DNA from: Arthrobacter sp. PGP41
GTDB taxonomy: Bacteria; Actinomycetota; Actinomycetes; Actinomycetales; Micrococcaceae
Direction: 5' to 3'
Length of the DNA: 64,000 nucleotides
Assembly (NCBI RefSeq): GCF_002953935.1
Contig: NZ_CP026514.1
Coordinates: forward strand, 1,674,001-1,738,000
Positions 45,093 to 53,649 of the stretch are shown in pieces. The notes under the pieces are model-generated. The model searched no databases, had not been told where the DNA came from, and saw only the letters and a program-made list of their open reading frames with translations. Both the position numbers and the translations under genes were made by a program. Positions within the stretch are counted from its first letter, which is position 1. Each line of letters begins with the position of its first letter.

Positions 45093-45833
45093 ATGAGCTC
45101 ACAGCCTCCCGCGTCGGCGCCCCAAACGCCCGGCAATGAAAATCAGGCAGTCCGCCACAGCTCACACAACCACGGTGCCCAGGGCCAAAGCCTGGACGGC
45201 GCACTGCAGAAGGCCGGTTTCTACCCGCGCCTTGTGGCCGACGTGGTGGATGACGCCCTGGACGGACGCGACTGTGTAGCCCACCTGGTGCACCTGGAAA
45301 CCCACTTCGACCGGGCCGAGGTCCGGCGCCACATCACCGTGCTGGTGCTGACCGCGGACATGCTGGTGATCACCCATGTGGACGACCAGCAGCTGGACGA
45401 GGCCGGTGAACAGATCGTGGCCCAGATCTCCACGGAGTCGGTTCCCGTGGCGCAGATCCGCTCCGTGGTGCTCAGCTACATGTACGCCCAGCCGCAGAAC
45501 TACAAGCCATCGGATCCCGTGCGCGAGGTGACGCTGTCCATCGCCTGGTCCGGCGGCCAGCGGTTGGACATGGGCCCCGCCAGTTGCGGTGATCCCCAGT
45601 GCGAAGCCGACCATGGCTACAGCGGCACCATTGCCCAGGAGGACATCGTCCTCCGGATCAGCGCTGAGGCGGACGGGCTGCAGGCAGTCCAGGACGCCAA
45701 GTTGTTTGCCCGTGCGCTGCGCGCAGTCAACACGGGCTCCGCCGCTCCCGTGCCGCACATCCAGTCCCTTCCTCCGCGCCCGCGTCCGGGTGTGTTCGGC
45801 AACCGGCTGAGCCGCGGGCACCAGCAGCGCTGA
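45093..45833 (+). CDS. DUF5998 family protein
   Basis: 246 residues, soluble. The first 30 residues are Ser/Gln/His-rich and probably flexible. The conserved core begins at LDGALQKAGFYPRLVADVVDDALDG and includes LVHLETHFDRAEVRRHITVLVLT. A CGDPQCEADHGYSG stretch with two Cys and a His may bind metal. The family is actinobacterial with no known function and is regularly found in front of an alkaline-phosphatase-family gene, as here, where that gene starts 1 nt after this stop. Confidence 0.8.
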   Translation: MSSQPPASAPQTPGNENQAVRHSSHNHGAQGQSLDGALQKAGFYPRLVADVVDDALDGRDCVAHLVHLETHFDRAEVRRHITVLVLTADMLVITHVDDQQLDEAGEQIVAQISTESVPVAQIRSVVLSYMYAQPQNYKPSDPVREVTLSIAWSGGQRLDMGPASCGDPQCEADHGYSGTIAQEDIVLRISAEADGLQAVQDAKLFARALRAVNTGSAAPVPHIQSLPPRPRPGVFGNRLSRGHQQR

Positions 45834-45834
45834 G

Positions 45835-47103
45835 ATGCCGGAAGAACGCCGCCTAACCATTCCCGCCGCAGTTGCTCCGCCGCACGCCGCTCCAGTCCAG
45901 GCAGGCGCGGCGGCTGACCTTCCGCCCGCCCCCGCCTACGGGCGGCGCTCCGTAGCGGATGTGCTGACCAGCGCCGCGGCAAGCCTGGGCCTCGATGGCT
46001 TCACCAATACGCTTGGCCTTCCTGCGGCGTCGCGGGTCTGCGTCGTCGTGGCCGACGGCCTGGGCCGGAACCTCCTGAAGCAGAGGTCCGCGCACACACC
46101 CTTCCTCAGGTCCGTCATCCAGTCCGGGCAGGGGGAAGTTCCTGTGTGGCTGGACTCGGCATTTCCCTCCACCACGGCCGCCGCGCTGGCAAGTTTCGGT
46201 ACGGGGTTGCCCCCCGGCCAGCACGGCATGGTGGGCTACGACGTGCTGGACCCGGCGCAGGACAAAGTGGTCAACATGCTCGGCAACTGGGACGCAGGGG
46301 TGGACCCCCTCGCCTGGCAGCCGTTCCCCACCGTGCTGGAACGGGCTGCAGGCCAGGCGGCCGTCACCACGGTCAGCCTTCCCCAGTTCGGGGATTCGCC
46401 CATGACCAGGGCTGCCCTGCGCGGCGGGACCTTCGTGGCAGGCACCACCTCGCACGCCCGGACGGAAGCCGCCGCAGAAGCCCTCGCCGCCCCCGGCCCC
46501 GCCCTGTTGTACTTCTACCTTAACGAGCTGGACAAGGCCGGACACCGCTACGGCTGCCAGTCCGAACACTGGGAGCACCAGCTCGAGGAGCTGGATGCCA
46601 CCATGAAGCGGTTGCATGCCTCCCTGCCTGCCGGCACCACCATCCTGCTGACCGCGGACCACGGCATGCTGGACGTGCCGGAACAACAGCGCATCGACTT
46701 CTCAGCAGACCCGGCGCTGGTGGAAGGGGTCCGGCACACGGCCGGCGAACCGCGCATGGTGCACCTCTACCTGGAAACCGGAGCGGACGGCACGGGGCCC
46801 GACGCCGGTGCACGCGAACGGCTTCTCGCGGCCTGGCGCGGCCGGTTCGGTGCCCGTGTCTGGGCCTTCACCAGGGAGGACGCCATTGCGGCGGGCCTCT
46901 TCGGTCCGGTCCGGCCCGACGTCGAGGGCAGGATCGGAGACGTGATGATTGCGGCCCGGGATGAGCTGGCACTGTATGACACACGGCGTGTCCGCCCCAC
47001 TGCGATGGAAGTCGTGGGCCAGCACGGATCACTGACCAAGGCTGAGCGGGAGGTTCCGCTGCTGTGTTTCACGGCCGGGGGCAGGAGCGTCCGCCGTGGC
47101 TGA
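45835..47103 (+). CDS. Alkaline phosphatase-superfamily phosphodiesterase/nucleotide pyrophosphatase
   Basis: 422 residues. The metal-binding segments are VVVADGLGRNLL (Asp), the nucleophile stretch SAFPSTTAAALASFGTGLPPG (Thr or Ser), DKAGHRYG and LTADHGMLDVP (Asp-His). These match the type I phosphodiesterase branch that cleaves nucleotide phosphodiesters. No signal peptide is evident, although the first 30 residues are Ala/Pro-rich. It lies between a DUF5998 gene (1-nt gap) and tdk (8-nt overlap), suggesting a nucleotide-salvage or turnover operon. Confidence 0.88.
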   Translation: MPEERRLTIPAAVAPPHAAPVQAGAAADLPPAPAYGRRSVADVLTSAAASLGLDGFTNTLGLPAASRVCVVVADGLGRNLLKQRSAHTPFLRSVIQSGQGEVPVWLDSAFPSTTAAALASFGTGLPPGQHGMVGYDVLDPAQDKVVNMLGNWDAGVDPLAWQPFPTVLERAAGQAAVTTVSLPQFGDSPMTRAALRGGTFVAGTTSHARTEAAAEALAAPGPALLYFYLNELDKAGHRYGCQSEHWEHQLEELDATMKRLHASLPAGTTILLTADHGMLDVPEQQRIDFSADPALVEGVRHTAGEPRMVHLYLETGADGTGPDAGARERLLAAWRGRFGARVWAFTREDAIAAGLFGPVRPDVEGRIGDVMIAARDELALYDTRRVRPTAMEVVGQHGSLTKAEREVPLLCFTAGGRSVRRG

Positions 47104-47821
47104 ACTCGTCTTCTTTTCGGGCACCATGGACTGCGGCAAATCCACGCTCGCACTGCAGATGGATCACAACCACCGTGCCCGGGGCCGGGGCGGTGTGCGC
47201 TTTAGCCGCAACGACCGTGCCGGCGAATCCCGCATCTCCAGCCGGCTCGGCCTCGAAACCGACGCAGTGGAGGTGGCGGACGGCACGGACTTCTGGGAGG
47301 AAGTCATGCTGCGGCGCACCCAGGGCCAGCGCGTCGACTACCTGATTTGCGATGAGGCACAGTTCTATACGCCGGAGCAGGTGGAACAGTTGGCGAAAGT
47401 CGTGGACGAGATCGGCGTCGACGTTTTTGCCTTCGGCATTACCGCCGACTTCCGCACCAGGCTTTTCCCCGGCTCGCAGCGGCTGATCGAACTTGCGGAC
47501 CGGGTGCAGGTTTTGCAGGTGGAGGCCCTGTGCTGGTGCGGCCGCCGGGCAACGCACAACGCAAGGACGGTGGACGGCGTCATGGTCACCGAAGGCGCCC
47601 AGGTGGTGGTGGGTGACGTCGACATGGCCCTTGATGGAGCAGCGGCTCCCGCAGCAGGCCACATTCCCGTTGTGGGCTACGAAACCCTCTGCCGGCGCCA
47701 CTTCATGCGGCGCGTCACGGCCCATGGTGCCAACCTCATGGCTGAGCAGGACCCGCTGCTGCCTTTCGAGGTGGATGCGTGCCTATGGCGCGGCACCGGC
47801 GCAACCGGGCCGGGCGCCTAA
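47096..47821 (+). CDS. tdk: Thymidine kinase
   Basis: 241 residues from the GTG at 47096, overlapping the phosphodiesterase gene by 8 nt. The P-loop is FFSGTMDCGKSTLALQM. The DEAQF motif (YLICDEAQFYTPEQVEQL) supplies the catalytic Glu. The lasso region has the zinc-binding cysteines in ALCWCGRRATHNAR and in ETLCRRH. The enzyme phosphorylates thymidine to dTMP in salvage. The spacing between P-loop and DEAQ is normal for the type II (TK1-like) family. Confidence 0.95.
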   Translation: MAELVFFSGTMDCGKSTLALQMDHNHRARGRGGVRFSRNDRAGESRISSRLGLETDAVEVADGTDFWEEVMLRRTQGQRVDYLICDEAQFYTPEQVEQLAKVVDEIGVDVFAFGITADFRTRLFPGSQRLIELADRVQVLQVEALCWCGRRATHNARTVDGVMVTEGAQVVVGDVDMALDGAAAPAAGHIPVVGYETLCRRHFMRRVTAHGANLMAEQDPLLPFEVDACLWRGTGATGPGA

Positions 47822-47836
47822 GCGTCCGGTGCTCCG

Positions 47837-47854
47837 GCGCCGGCTGGCCGGCGC
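47837..47854. terminator. Possible terminator between tdk and sepH
   Basis: GCGCCGGC and GCCGGCGC separated by TG form a compact hairpin in the 44-nt gap between convergent genes. No U-tract is visible. Confidence 0.35.
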
Positions 47855-47865
47855 ACAGGCAGTAC

Positions 47866-49203
47866 CTAGTCTCCGCGGGTCCCGAAGACTATCTCGTCCC
47901 AGGATGGAACGCTGGAGCGTTTGGGCCTTGCAGGTTGCCTTTCCGGTGCGCCCGTTTCCGGAAGCTGGCCGGTGGTGGGGGAGTTATCGTCAGTCCGCGG
48001 TGCCGGCCGGCGCGGACTGCCGCCCAGCAGTTCGTCCAGTCCTGCTCCGCTGCCTGAGGCGCCGTTGCCGCGTGCCGCGTCAGGATCCGCTGAACCGGAG
48101 GGGCACTGGGGCGATGCCACGATTGTTATCTCCCGGGTGTCTGTACTGACACCGTTGTGCAACCTGAGGTTGTCGTCCACCGGGTCCGGGTGCGGGGGGA
48201 TGAGGCTCAGCCGGGAAAGCATCGACGGGCGGGCGTCCCGGCGCCGGATGAAGGCATCACCCTGGGCAGCGGGGGCACTGCCACGGTCCGCCTCCGGCTC
48301 CGCGTCCTCGTCATCCGCTTCCGGCGTGACCTCGGAGGGCCGGGGATGGGCGGCCGGCACGCCGTGCGTGAGGAGAAGGGCCAGCGCGTCGTCGGAATCC
48401 TCATCCACGCCAAGCCGCTGGCCCCGGCGCGAACGCAGCATGTCCAGGAGGCCGTCGGATTCCTTTTCCTTGCCCGGGGCCTGGCCGGGGTTGCCTCCCT
48501 GGCTTCCGGGAGCGGCATCGGCATCGGTTTCAAAGTCAAAGGGCCGGTCGGAAACGGCCGACAGCCGGCGGGCAGGAACGGGACCGTCCAGGGGTTCCAG
48601 TTCGCTCAGTTGCTGGGCCCACCGGTTGGCGTTCTGCAGCGACTTCCGCGCCGGGCTGAAGGTCCACAGTGCCGGGGGCTCCTCACCAATGCCCGGGGTG
48701 TTGCCCTTCTTGGCTTCGAAGGTGGCCGAGACAGTCCAGGTCCCATCCTGGCGACGCCAGGAATCCCACTCCACCGTTGCCGGGTCAATGCCATGGGCGG
48801 CGAGCCGGTGCCCCACCATGTCATTGAGCGTGGCAGGGTTGTCGCCGAACGCGGACCGGTAGCCGTCATGGCCGGGGGAAGGTGTGGCCACTTCCACTTT
48901 TCGGGCCTGGTGGGCAACATATTCCCGTTCGGCAAGGACCGGCCCCTCATACCGTTCAACCTTGGCCAGCGGAAGCCCGGAAAGCTCGGCGACGTCGGCT
49001 GCGGTGGCACCGGCGCGTATCCGCGCCTGGATGTCCCGTGGGGACATCGGAACTCCTGGCCGCTCAGCACGCGGCTTAACCGCAGGCCGGCTGGCCGTCC
49101 TCAGCGCTTCGTCGATCGGCAGCTGGAACATCTCGCCGCCGGCCCCGCTCAACAGGAGGTGAGTCCCGTCGTCGTGTACGCCTACAAGCCGTAGATCCTG
49201 CAT
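47866..49203 (-). CDS. sepH: Septation protein SepH (DUF3071)
   Basis: 445 residues from the ATG at 49203 (MQDLRLVGVHDDG), with GTGGAGGAT upstream; an open extension to 49359 is not family-like. The N-terminal DUF3071 domain (about 1-200) contains a helix-turn-helix-like segment (PMSPRDIQARIRAGATAADVA, then ELSGLPLAKVERYEGPVLAER). The rest is long, low-complexity and Pro/Ser/Asp-rich with a conserved basic end (PKRSSVPSWDEIVFGTR). In Streptomyces and mycobacteria SepH binds FtsZ and promotes septum formation. The C-terminal PSWDEIVFG motif also fits this. Confidence 0.9.
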   Translation of the reverse strand: MQDLRLVGVHDDGTHLLLSGAGGEMFQLPIDEALRTASRPAVKPRAERPGVPMSPRDIQARIRAGATAADVAELSGLPLAKVERYEGPVLAEREYVAHQARKVEVATPSPGHDGYRSAFGDNPATLNDMVGHRLAAHGIDPATVEWDSWRRQDGTWTVSATFEAKKGNTPGIGEEPPALWTFSPARKSLQNANRWAQQLSELEPLDGPVPARRLSAVSDRPFDFETDADAAPGSQGGNPGQAPGKEKESDGLLDMLRSRRGQRLGVDEDSDDALALLLTHGVPAAHPRPSEVTPEADDEDAEPEADRGSAPAAQGDAFIRRRDARPSMLSRLSLIPPHPDPVDDNLRLHNGVSTDTREITIVASPQCPSGSADPDAARGNGASGSGAGLDELLGGSPRRPAPRTDDNSPTTGQLPETGAPERQPARPKRSSVPSWDEIVFGTRGD

Positions 49204-49414
49204 ACAAATCCTCCACCCTGGCATTACTATCACTCGAAACTTTGCCACCCGAGGGGCGGGTTTTCGGTCAAGGGGCAGGGCGCGCCGCGATTTTCCGGGA
49301 CAAGGCTCGCAAATCGGGTGCCACCCCCGGCCTTCCGCCCGGGCACCAACCCGGTGCACCCCGCGTTATGAAGGGTGTTGTCCCGGACACGTCAGGAAGA
49401 AGGCCAGGGCCGCG

Positions 49415-49714
49415 ATGTCCACCGATTACGATGCGCCGCGCAAGTCCGGGGAAGACGCCACGGCGGATTCCCTGGAAGAGTTGAAGGCGCGCCGCGCGGA
49501 CAAACCGGTTGCTGTGGTGGATGAGGACGAAAGCGAGCTTGCGGCCGGCTTCGAACTGCCGGGCGCGGACCTCTCCGGCGAGGAACTGGTGGTCCAGGTG
49601 GTTCCGGCCCAGGCTGACGAATTCACCTGCTCCTCGTGCTTCCTGTTACGGCACCGCTCCCAGATCGCCAGGGAGAAGGACGGCCGGTTTTACTGCAGGG
49701 ACTGTGAGGGCTGA
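49415..49714 (+). CDS. DUF4193 family zinc-finger protein
   Basis: 99 residues. The N-terminal two thirds are acidic and flexible (YDAPRKSGEDATADSLEELK). The C-terminal end has a C4 zinc ribbon, TCSSCFLLRHRSQIA followed by FYCRDCEG. Proteins of this kind are conserved in actinobacteria and often sit near sepH and dut, with no proven role. The last 25 nt overlap the DUF3093 gene on the opposite strand. Confidence 0.85.
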   Translation: MSTDYDAPRKSGEDATADSLEELKARRADKPVAVVDEDESELAAGFELPGADLSGEELVVQVVPAQADEFTCSSCFLLRHRSQIAREKDGRFYCRDCEG

Positions 49715-50190
49715 AGGGCTGCCGCGAGTCTGTCCGGGTGCCGGGTGGAAGCCAGCCAGTAGGGCGTGGGGTCCGAGGGGTCGGTAATGCCGATTTTGAC
49801 GACCGGATCAATCCAGCCACGGATGCAAAGGTAGGCCAGGCCGTTCAGCCGGGTGCCGCGTTCCGCCGTCGCTTCTTCACCGCGGAATGGCTGGGCGGCA
49901 CCCACGAAGCGGCGTTCAATGGTTGCCCGCCCCACCGTCAGGGTGTTTTCGGTGACCAGGATGGTGGGGGTGGAAAGGATCAGGAGTACGGCGATGATCG
50001 TGAAGAGCACCACCGCAGCCGTGTAGCCCGCAGCCGCGCTGATAGGTGCAAACACCAGGATTCCGGCACCCGAGATGCCCGCTGCGATGATCCAGATCCA
50101 GGCATTGGGCCACAGCTTTTCCCGGTAGACCACTGCGGCTTCGGCGGATGGTGTGTTCGGAACGGGCGCGGCGGAACTGGATTCGGGCAT
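49690..50190 (-). CDS. DUF3093 family membrane protein
   Basis: 166 residues from the ATG at 50190 (MPESSSAAP); a longer frame to 50259 is possible but Arg-rich. Two membrane helices at about 33-72 (AWIWIIAAGISGAGILVFAP and a second beginning AAVVLFTIIAVLLIL) precede a beta-rich soluble part ending in the family-typical DPTPYWLASTRHPDRLAAAL. Function is unknown. It is divergent from dut and convergent with the DUF4193 gene, whose 3' end it overlaps by 25 nt. Confidence 0.82.
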   Translation of the reverse strand: MPESSSAAPVPNTPSAEAAVVYREKLWPNAWIWIIAAGISGAGILVFAPISAAAGYTAAVVLFTIIAVLLILSTPTILVTENTLTVGRATIERRFVGAAQPFRGEEATAERGTRLNGLAYLCIRGWIDPVVKIGITDPSDPTPYWLASTRHPDRLAAALQPSQSLQ

Positions 50191-50348
50191 GACGCAAGCT
50201 TTCCATCTTTCCCTCGCTATTTCATCCCGGCCGCTTCTGTCCCGGCGCCTGCTGCACACTCCCCGCCGGCACGGTGCCTGCCGCCCCCGGTAGGTGCTGG
50301 CAGGCGCCGGCGGGCGCCCGCGCCTAGGTGCGGACGATGGGCGCGGGT

Positions 50349-50354
50349 TAGAGT
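50349..50354 (+). promoter_or_regulatory. Probable -10 element (TAGAGT) for dut
   Basis: TAGAGT lies 8 nt before the GTG at 50363 and 2 nt before the GTG at 50357. This favours the downstream GTG as a leaderless start. Confidence 0.4.
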
Positions 50355-50362
50355 GAGTGACT

Positions 50363-50893
50363 GTGACTGATCATTCCGCAGCCGTAGACACCTTCCCCGC
50401 AGCAGCACCTGCCGGCCTGGCGGCGTCGGCCGCGGCGCCCACACTGCAGGTGCAGCTGAAGATGCTGGATCCAGGCCTTGAGGCGCCGTCGTACGCGCAC
50501 CCTGGTGACGCCGGCGCCGACCTTCGTGCCAGGGAGGACGTTGTCCTGCAGCCGGGGGAGCGCAAGCTGGTGCCCACGGGAGTGGCAATTGCCCTCCCTG
50601 AGGGCTTCGTTGCCCTGATCCATCCGCGGTCCGGGCTTGCCACCAAGCACGGCCTGACCATCGTCAACGCCCCCGGAACGGTTGATGCCGGATACCGGGG
50701 GGAAATAGCCGTCACCCTGCTGAACACCGACGCGAACCAGTCCATTGAGCTGAGCCGCGGCGATAGAATTGCGCAGATGGTCATCCAGCGTGTGGAGCAC
50801 GCGCAGTTCATCCCCGTCAATGAATTAAGCGGGTCCGTGCGCGGTACGGGAGGATTCGGATCTACCGGCGGATTCAACCCGCCGCGGGCCTAA
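50363..50893 (+). CDS. dut: dUTP diphosphatase (dUTPase)
   Basis: 176 residues from the GTG at 50363; a GTG two codons earlier (50357) is possible. All five trimeric dUTPase motifs are present: [10 protein letters not shown] (1), [11 protein letters not shown] (2), [14 protein letters not shown] (3), [13 protein letters not shown] (4) and [13 protein letters not shown] (5, the C-terminal arm). It hydrolyses dUTP to dUMP, keeping uracil out of DNA. The first 25 residues are Ala-rich and not part of the fold. It heads a run that continues with DUF3710, OB-fold and DUF3159 genes, as in mycobacteria. Confidence 0.96.
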   Translation: MTDHSAAVDTFPAAAPAGLAASAAAPTLQVQLKMLDPGLEAPSYAHPGDAGADLRAREDVVLQPGERKLVPTGVAIALPEGFVALIHPRSGLATKHGLTIVNAPGTVDAGYRGEIAVTLLNTDANQSIELSRGDRIAQMVIQRVEHAQFIPVNELSGSVRGTGGFGSTGGFNPPRA

Positions 50894-50997
50894 AGAACGA
50901 TTTCCGTTCGGGCAGTATTGCTGCCGGGCGCGTACAGCAGGACGGCGGGACCCCCACGGGCCGGACCGGCACATTTCACAACTAAGGAGACACCCTC

Positions 50998-51711
50998 ATG
51001 GTCTTTGGGCTCGGCAGGAAAGCCAAGAAGGAACAGACAGCCGAACCGGACGACTCCCTGAACGCCGCGGAGGCTTCCGCCGACATGGCGGCCGCCGCGG
51101 GCATCCGGGCGAACGGCCCCTTTGATGAATCCGAAATCACCAGCCGCGACGGCTACGTGGATCTGGGCGCGCTGCTGATCACGCCCAGCGAGGGCCTCCA
51201 GTTGCGCCTTGAGGTCGAGGAAGCCACCCAGCGCGTCGTTGCGGTGACGCTGGACCTCAATGGCTCCAGCCTGCAGCTGCAGGCATTCGCCGCTCCCAAG
51301 ACCGAGGGCCTGTGGGACGAGATTCGCGAGCAGATCGGCCAGTCCGTGGGTGCGCAGGGTGGCCAGGTGGAAGAGATCGACGGCAGCTTTGGGACCGAAC
51401 TCGTGGCCAAGTTGCCTGCGGGGCTTCCCGACGGCAGCCAGGGCTACCGGGTGGCCCGCTTTGTGGGCGTGGATGGACCGCGCTGGTTCCTTCGCGGAGT
51501 GCTGGGCGGTCCGGCGGCCCTGGAACGTGAAGCAGCCGAGCCGCTGGAGGCGCTGTTCAGGCAGGTTGTGGTGATCCGCGGGGACAGCCCCATGCCGCCC
51601 CGCGACCTGCTGCAGCTGCGCCTGCCCAAGGACGCGGCCACCACGCCTCCTCCGCCTGCCCCTTCCCTTGGGGAACCGGAACGTGGTCCGGAAACCACAC
51701 AGATTGGCTGA
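50998..51711 (+). CDS. DUF3710 family protein
   Basis: 237 residues with AAGGAGA before the ATG. It is a soluble protein; the basic start MVFGLGRKAKKEQ is followed by YVDLGALLITPSEGLQLRLEVEEATQRVV, SFGTELVAKLPAG and RWFLRGVLGGPAAL, which match the DUF3710 family. The end is Pro-rich. Function is unknown; the gene is always close to dut, the OB-fold gene and DUF3159 in actinobacteria. It overlaps the OB-fold gene. Confidence 0.85.
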   Translation: MVFGLGRKAKKEQTAEPDDSLNAAEASADMAAAAGIRANGPFDESEITSRDGYVDLGALLITPSEGLQLRLEVEEATQRVVAVTLDLNGSSLQLQAFAAPKTEGLWDEIREQIGQSVGAQGGQVEEIDGSFGTELVAKLPAGLPDGSQGYRVARFVGVDGPRWFLRGVLGGPAALEREAAEPLEALFRQVVVIRGDSPMPPRDLLQLRLPKDAATTPPPPAPSLGEPERGPETTQIG

Positions 51712-52093
51712 CGCGGCACCCGGGGACGGGCTCCAGCCCCGCCCTGCCGTTCTCTCCCTGGATGAGCTTCCGGATAAGGGCCGCGTCGTTTGCCAGGGAC
51801 GCATTGAATCGGTGACGTACCTCCCGGCGGACCAGGCACCTGCGTTCACCGCCATTGTTTCCGACGCCGAGCCGGGCCGCGCCGAACCAGGCCGGGCCGA
51901 ACCCGGCAGGAGGCAGTCCGGCCAGGCCAAGGCACATGGCAGGCTCCGGGTTGTATGGCTGGGGCGCCGCCGCGTGCCGGGCATCGAAGCCGGCGCCGAG
52001 CTCCGGCTTGAAGGAATGCTGTCCCGCAGCCAAGGCCTGCCTACCATGTTCAACCCACGCTACGAAATACTGTCCCGCCAGGAGAACGAATGA
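51683..52093 (+). CDS. OB-fold nucleic-acid-binding protein
   Basis: 136 residues from the GTG at 51683, preceded by GGGGAA; a TTG at 51668 or at 51704 are alternatives. The OB-fold strands run through RVVCQGRIESVTYLPADQAPAF and a RLRVVWLGRRRVPGIEAGAEL stretch, ending in MFNPRYEILSRQE. Between two strands lies a loop made of three AEPGR repeats (51866-51910), which is an unusual expansion. The family resembles the RecG wedge-type OB domain. The gene overlaps DUF3710 and DUF3159, so the three are cotranscribed. Confidence 0.75.
   Translation: MVRKPHRLADAAPGDGLQPRPAVLSLDELPDKGRVVCQGRIESVTYLPADQAPAFTAIVSDAEPGRAEPGRAEPGRRQSGQAKAHGRLRVVWLGRRRVPGIEAGAELRLEGMLSRSQGLPTMFNPRYEILSRQENE
51866..51910 (+). 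repeat. Three 15-bp tandem repeats inside the OB-fold gene
   Basis: Units at 51866-51880, 51881-51895 and 51896-51910 each encode AEPGR with a few silent differences. Being in frame, changes in copy number would not break the protein. Confidence 0.7.
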
Positions 52094-52878
52094 CCGAGCC
52101 CCAGCCCGACCCGTCCTCCGGACCCCCAAGCAACGGCACCCCTGGCCGTGATGGAAGCCAGGGACCGGCCCGGGAGCCGTCACCGGTGGCCGGCCTTGCG
52201 GCGGAGTACGCGGCCAAGGCGGGGCTGCACCGGACGCACGACGGCCGGGTGGACGTCCTGCGCAGTGCCGGCGGTGTCCAGGGCATTGCCGAAAGCATCG
52301 TGCCCGGACTCATGTTCCTGGTTGCCTTCACCATTACCAGGGAGCTGACGCTGTCCCTGGTGGCGGCACTGGCTTCCGCCGCGGTGTTCACCGTGGTCCG
52401 GCTGGTCCAGCGGCGCCCCCTCACCCAGGCGTTGGCCGGTGTGGTGGGCGTAGGCATCTCGGCCTGGCTCGCCAACAGCACCGGCAAGGCGGAGGATTTC
52501 TACCTCCCCGGTTTCTTCACCAACGCCGGTTACATCCTGGCGATGGTGCTCTCCATCTTCCTCAAATGGCCGGTGGCCGGTCTGCTCTTCGGGTTCATCC
52601 GGAACGAGGGCCTCGACTGGCGCAAGGATCCCGCCCGGGTCAGGGCCTACCAGCTCGGCACCTGGATCATCGTTGCGGTCCTGGTGCTTCGGCTCGTGGT
52701 GCAGGTTCCGCTCTACCTCATGGGCCCGGACGGGCTAGCCGCGCTGGCCACCACCCGGCTGATCATGGGCGCGCCCCTGTACATCCTGGGTGTCTGGATT
52801 GCCTGGCTGGTGACACGGCCGGCCCCCGTCGACGCCGGCACGGACCCCAACGGGGAGGACGCGGGCCGGAAAGCCTGA
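52090..52878 (+). CDS. DUF3159 family membrane protein
   Basis: 262 residues with about six membrane helices. It overlaps the OB-fold stop by 4 nt (ATGA). A soluble start with LHRTHDGRVDVLRSAGGVQG leads to the first helix pair (GIAESIVPGLMFLVAFTIT). The conserved LKWPVAGLLFGFIRNEGLDWR and LPGFFTNAGY segments match DUF3159. Function is unknown, although the family has been noted as resembling transporters. It is convergent with ceoC after 21 nt. Confidence 0.83.
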   Translation: MTEPQPDPSSGPPSNGTPGRDGSQGPAREPSPVAGLAAEYAAKAGLHRTHDGRVDVLRSAGGVQGIAESIVPGLMFLVAFTITRELTLSLVAALASAAVFTVVRLVQRRPLTQALAGVVGVGISAWLANSTGKAEDFYLPGFFTNAGYILAMVLSIFLKWPVAGLLFGFIRNEGLDWRKDPARVRAYQLGTWIIVAVLVLRLVVQVPLYLMGPDGLAALATTRLIMGAPLYILGVWIAWLVTRPAPVDAGTDPNGEDAGRKA

Positions 52879-52899
52879 CGCCCTGACGGCCGGATCGTC

Positions 52900-53649
52900 C
52901 TAGCCCTCGAACCCGTCGTCCTCGGGCGCCTGCTGCGCGCCCCTGGCCCCGGCCGGCAGCGGAGCGTCCGCCTCCCCGGCCGTATCAAGGGCGTCAGGCG
53001 CCAACAGGGCGCGCAGGTGGTCCTCAGCTGCAATGGTGGTGACGAAGAACAACTCGTCGCCGCCGTCGATCACGTCGTCCCGGCTGGGCGTGATGGGAGC
53101 ATGATCACGCAGGATGGCCACCAGGGTTGAATCCTCCGGCCACCGGATGTCGCCGACCGTCTGGCCGATCACATGCGAGTCGTGCGGCACGGTGAACTCC
53201 ACGAGGGAAGAAACGCCGGTCTGGAGGGTGAGCAGCCGGACCAGGTCGCCGATCTCCACGGCTTCCTCCACGAGGGCGGTCATGAGCTGCGGAGTGTTGA
53301 CGGCGACGTCAACGCCCCAGGAATCGTTGAACATCCAGTCGTTCTTGGGGTTGTTCACCCGCCCCACGGTGCGGCCCACCCCGAATTCGGTTTTGGCCAG
53401 CAGGGAAACCACCAGGTTGACCTTGTCATCGCCGGTGGCCGACACCACCACGTCTGCGTCTTCCACTTTGGCCCCCTGCAGCGTGCTCAGCTCACAGGCG
53501 TCGCCCACCAGCCAGTGTGCGCCGCGGAGGCCGCTGCGTCCAATGACCTCCGGTTTGAGGTCGATCAGGAGGATCTCATGCTTGTGCGCCAGCAGTTCCC
53601 TGGCGATGGACGAGCCGACGCTGCCGGCACCCACAATCACGACTTTCAC
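52900..53649 (-). CDS. ceoC: TrkA family potassium regulatory protein (CeoC-like)
   Basis: 249 residues. An N-terminal RCK/Rossmann domain with KVVIVGAGSVGSSIARELL (GxGxxG) and a C-terminal TrkA-C part (about 130-215, SHVIGQTVGDIRWPEDSTLVA). The extra C-terminal end is acidic and Pro/Ala-rich. TrkA-type proteins bind NAD(H) or ATP and gate potassium transporters at the membrane's inner face. The start overlaps ceoB by 4 nt, so the pair are expressed together. No TrkH or TrkG channel gene is nearby; the permease at 54440 is the likely partner. Confidence 0.92.
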   Translation of the reverse strand: MKVVIVGAGSVGSSIARELLAHKHEILLIDLKPEVIGRSGLRGAHWLVGDACELSTLQGAKVEDADVVVSATGDDKVNLVVSLLAKTEFGVGRTVGRVNNPKNDWMFNDSWGVDVAVNTPQLMTALVEEAVEIGDLVRLLTLQTGVSSLVEFTVPHDSHVIGQTVGDIRWPEDSTLVAILRDHAPITPSRDDVIDGGDELFFVTTIAAEDHLRALLAPDALDTAGEADAPLPAGARGAQQAPEDDGFEG

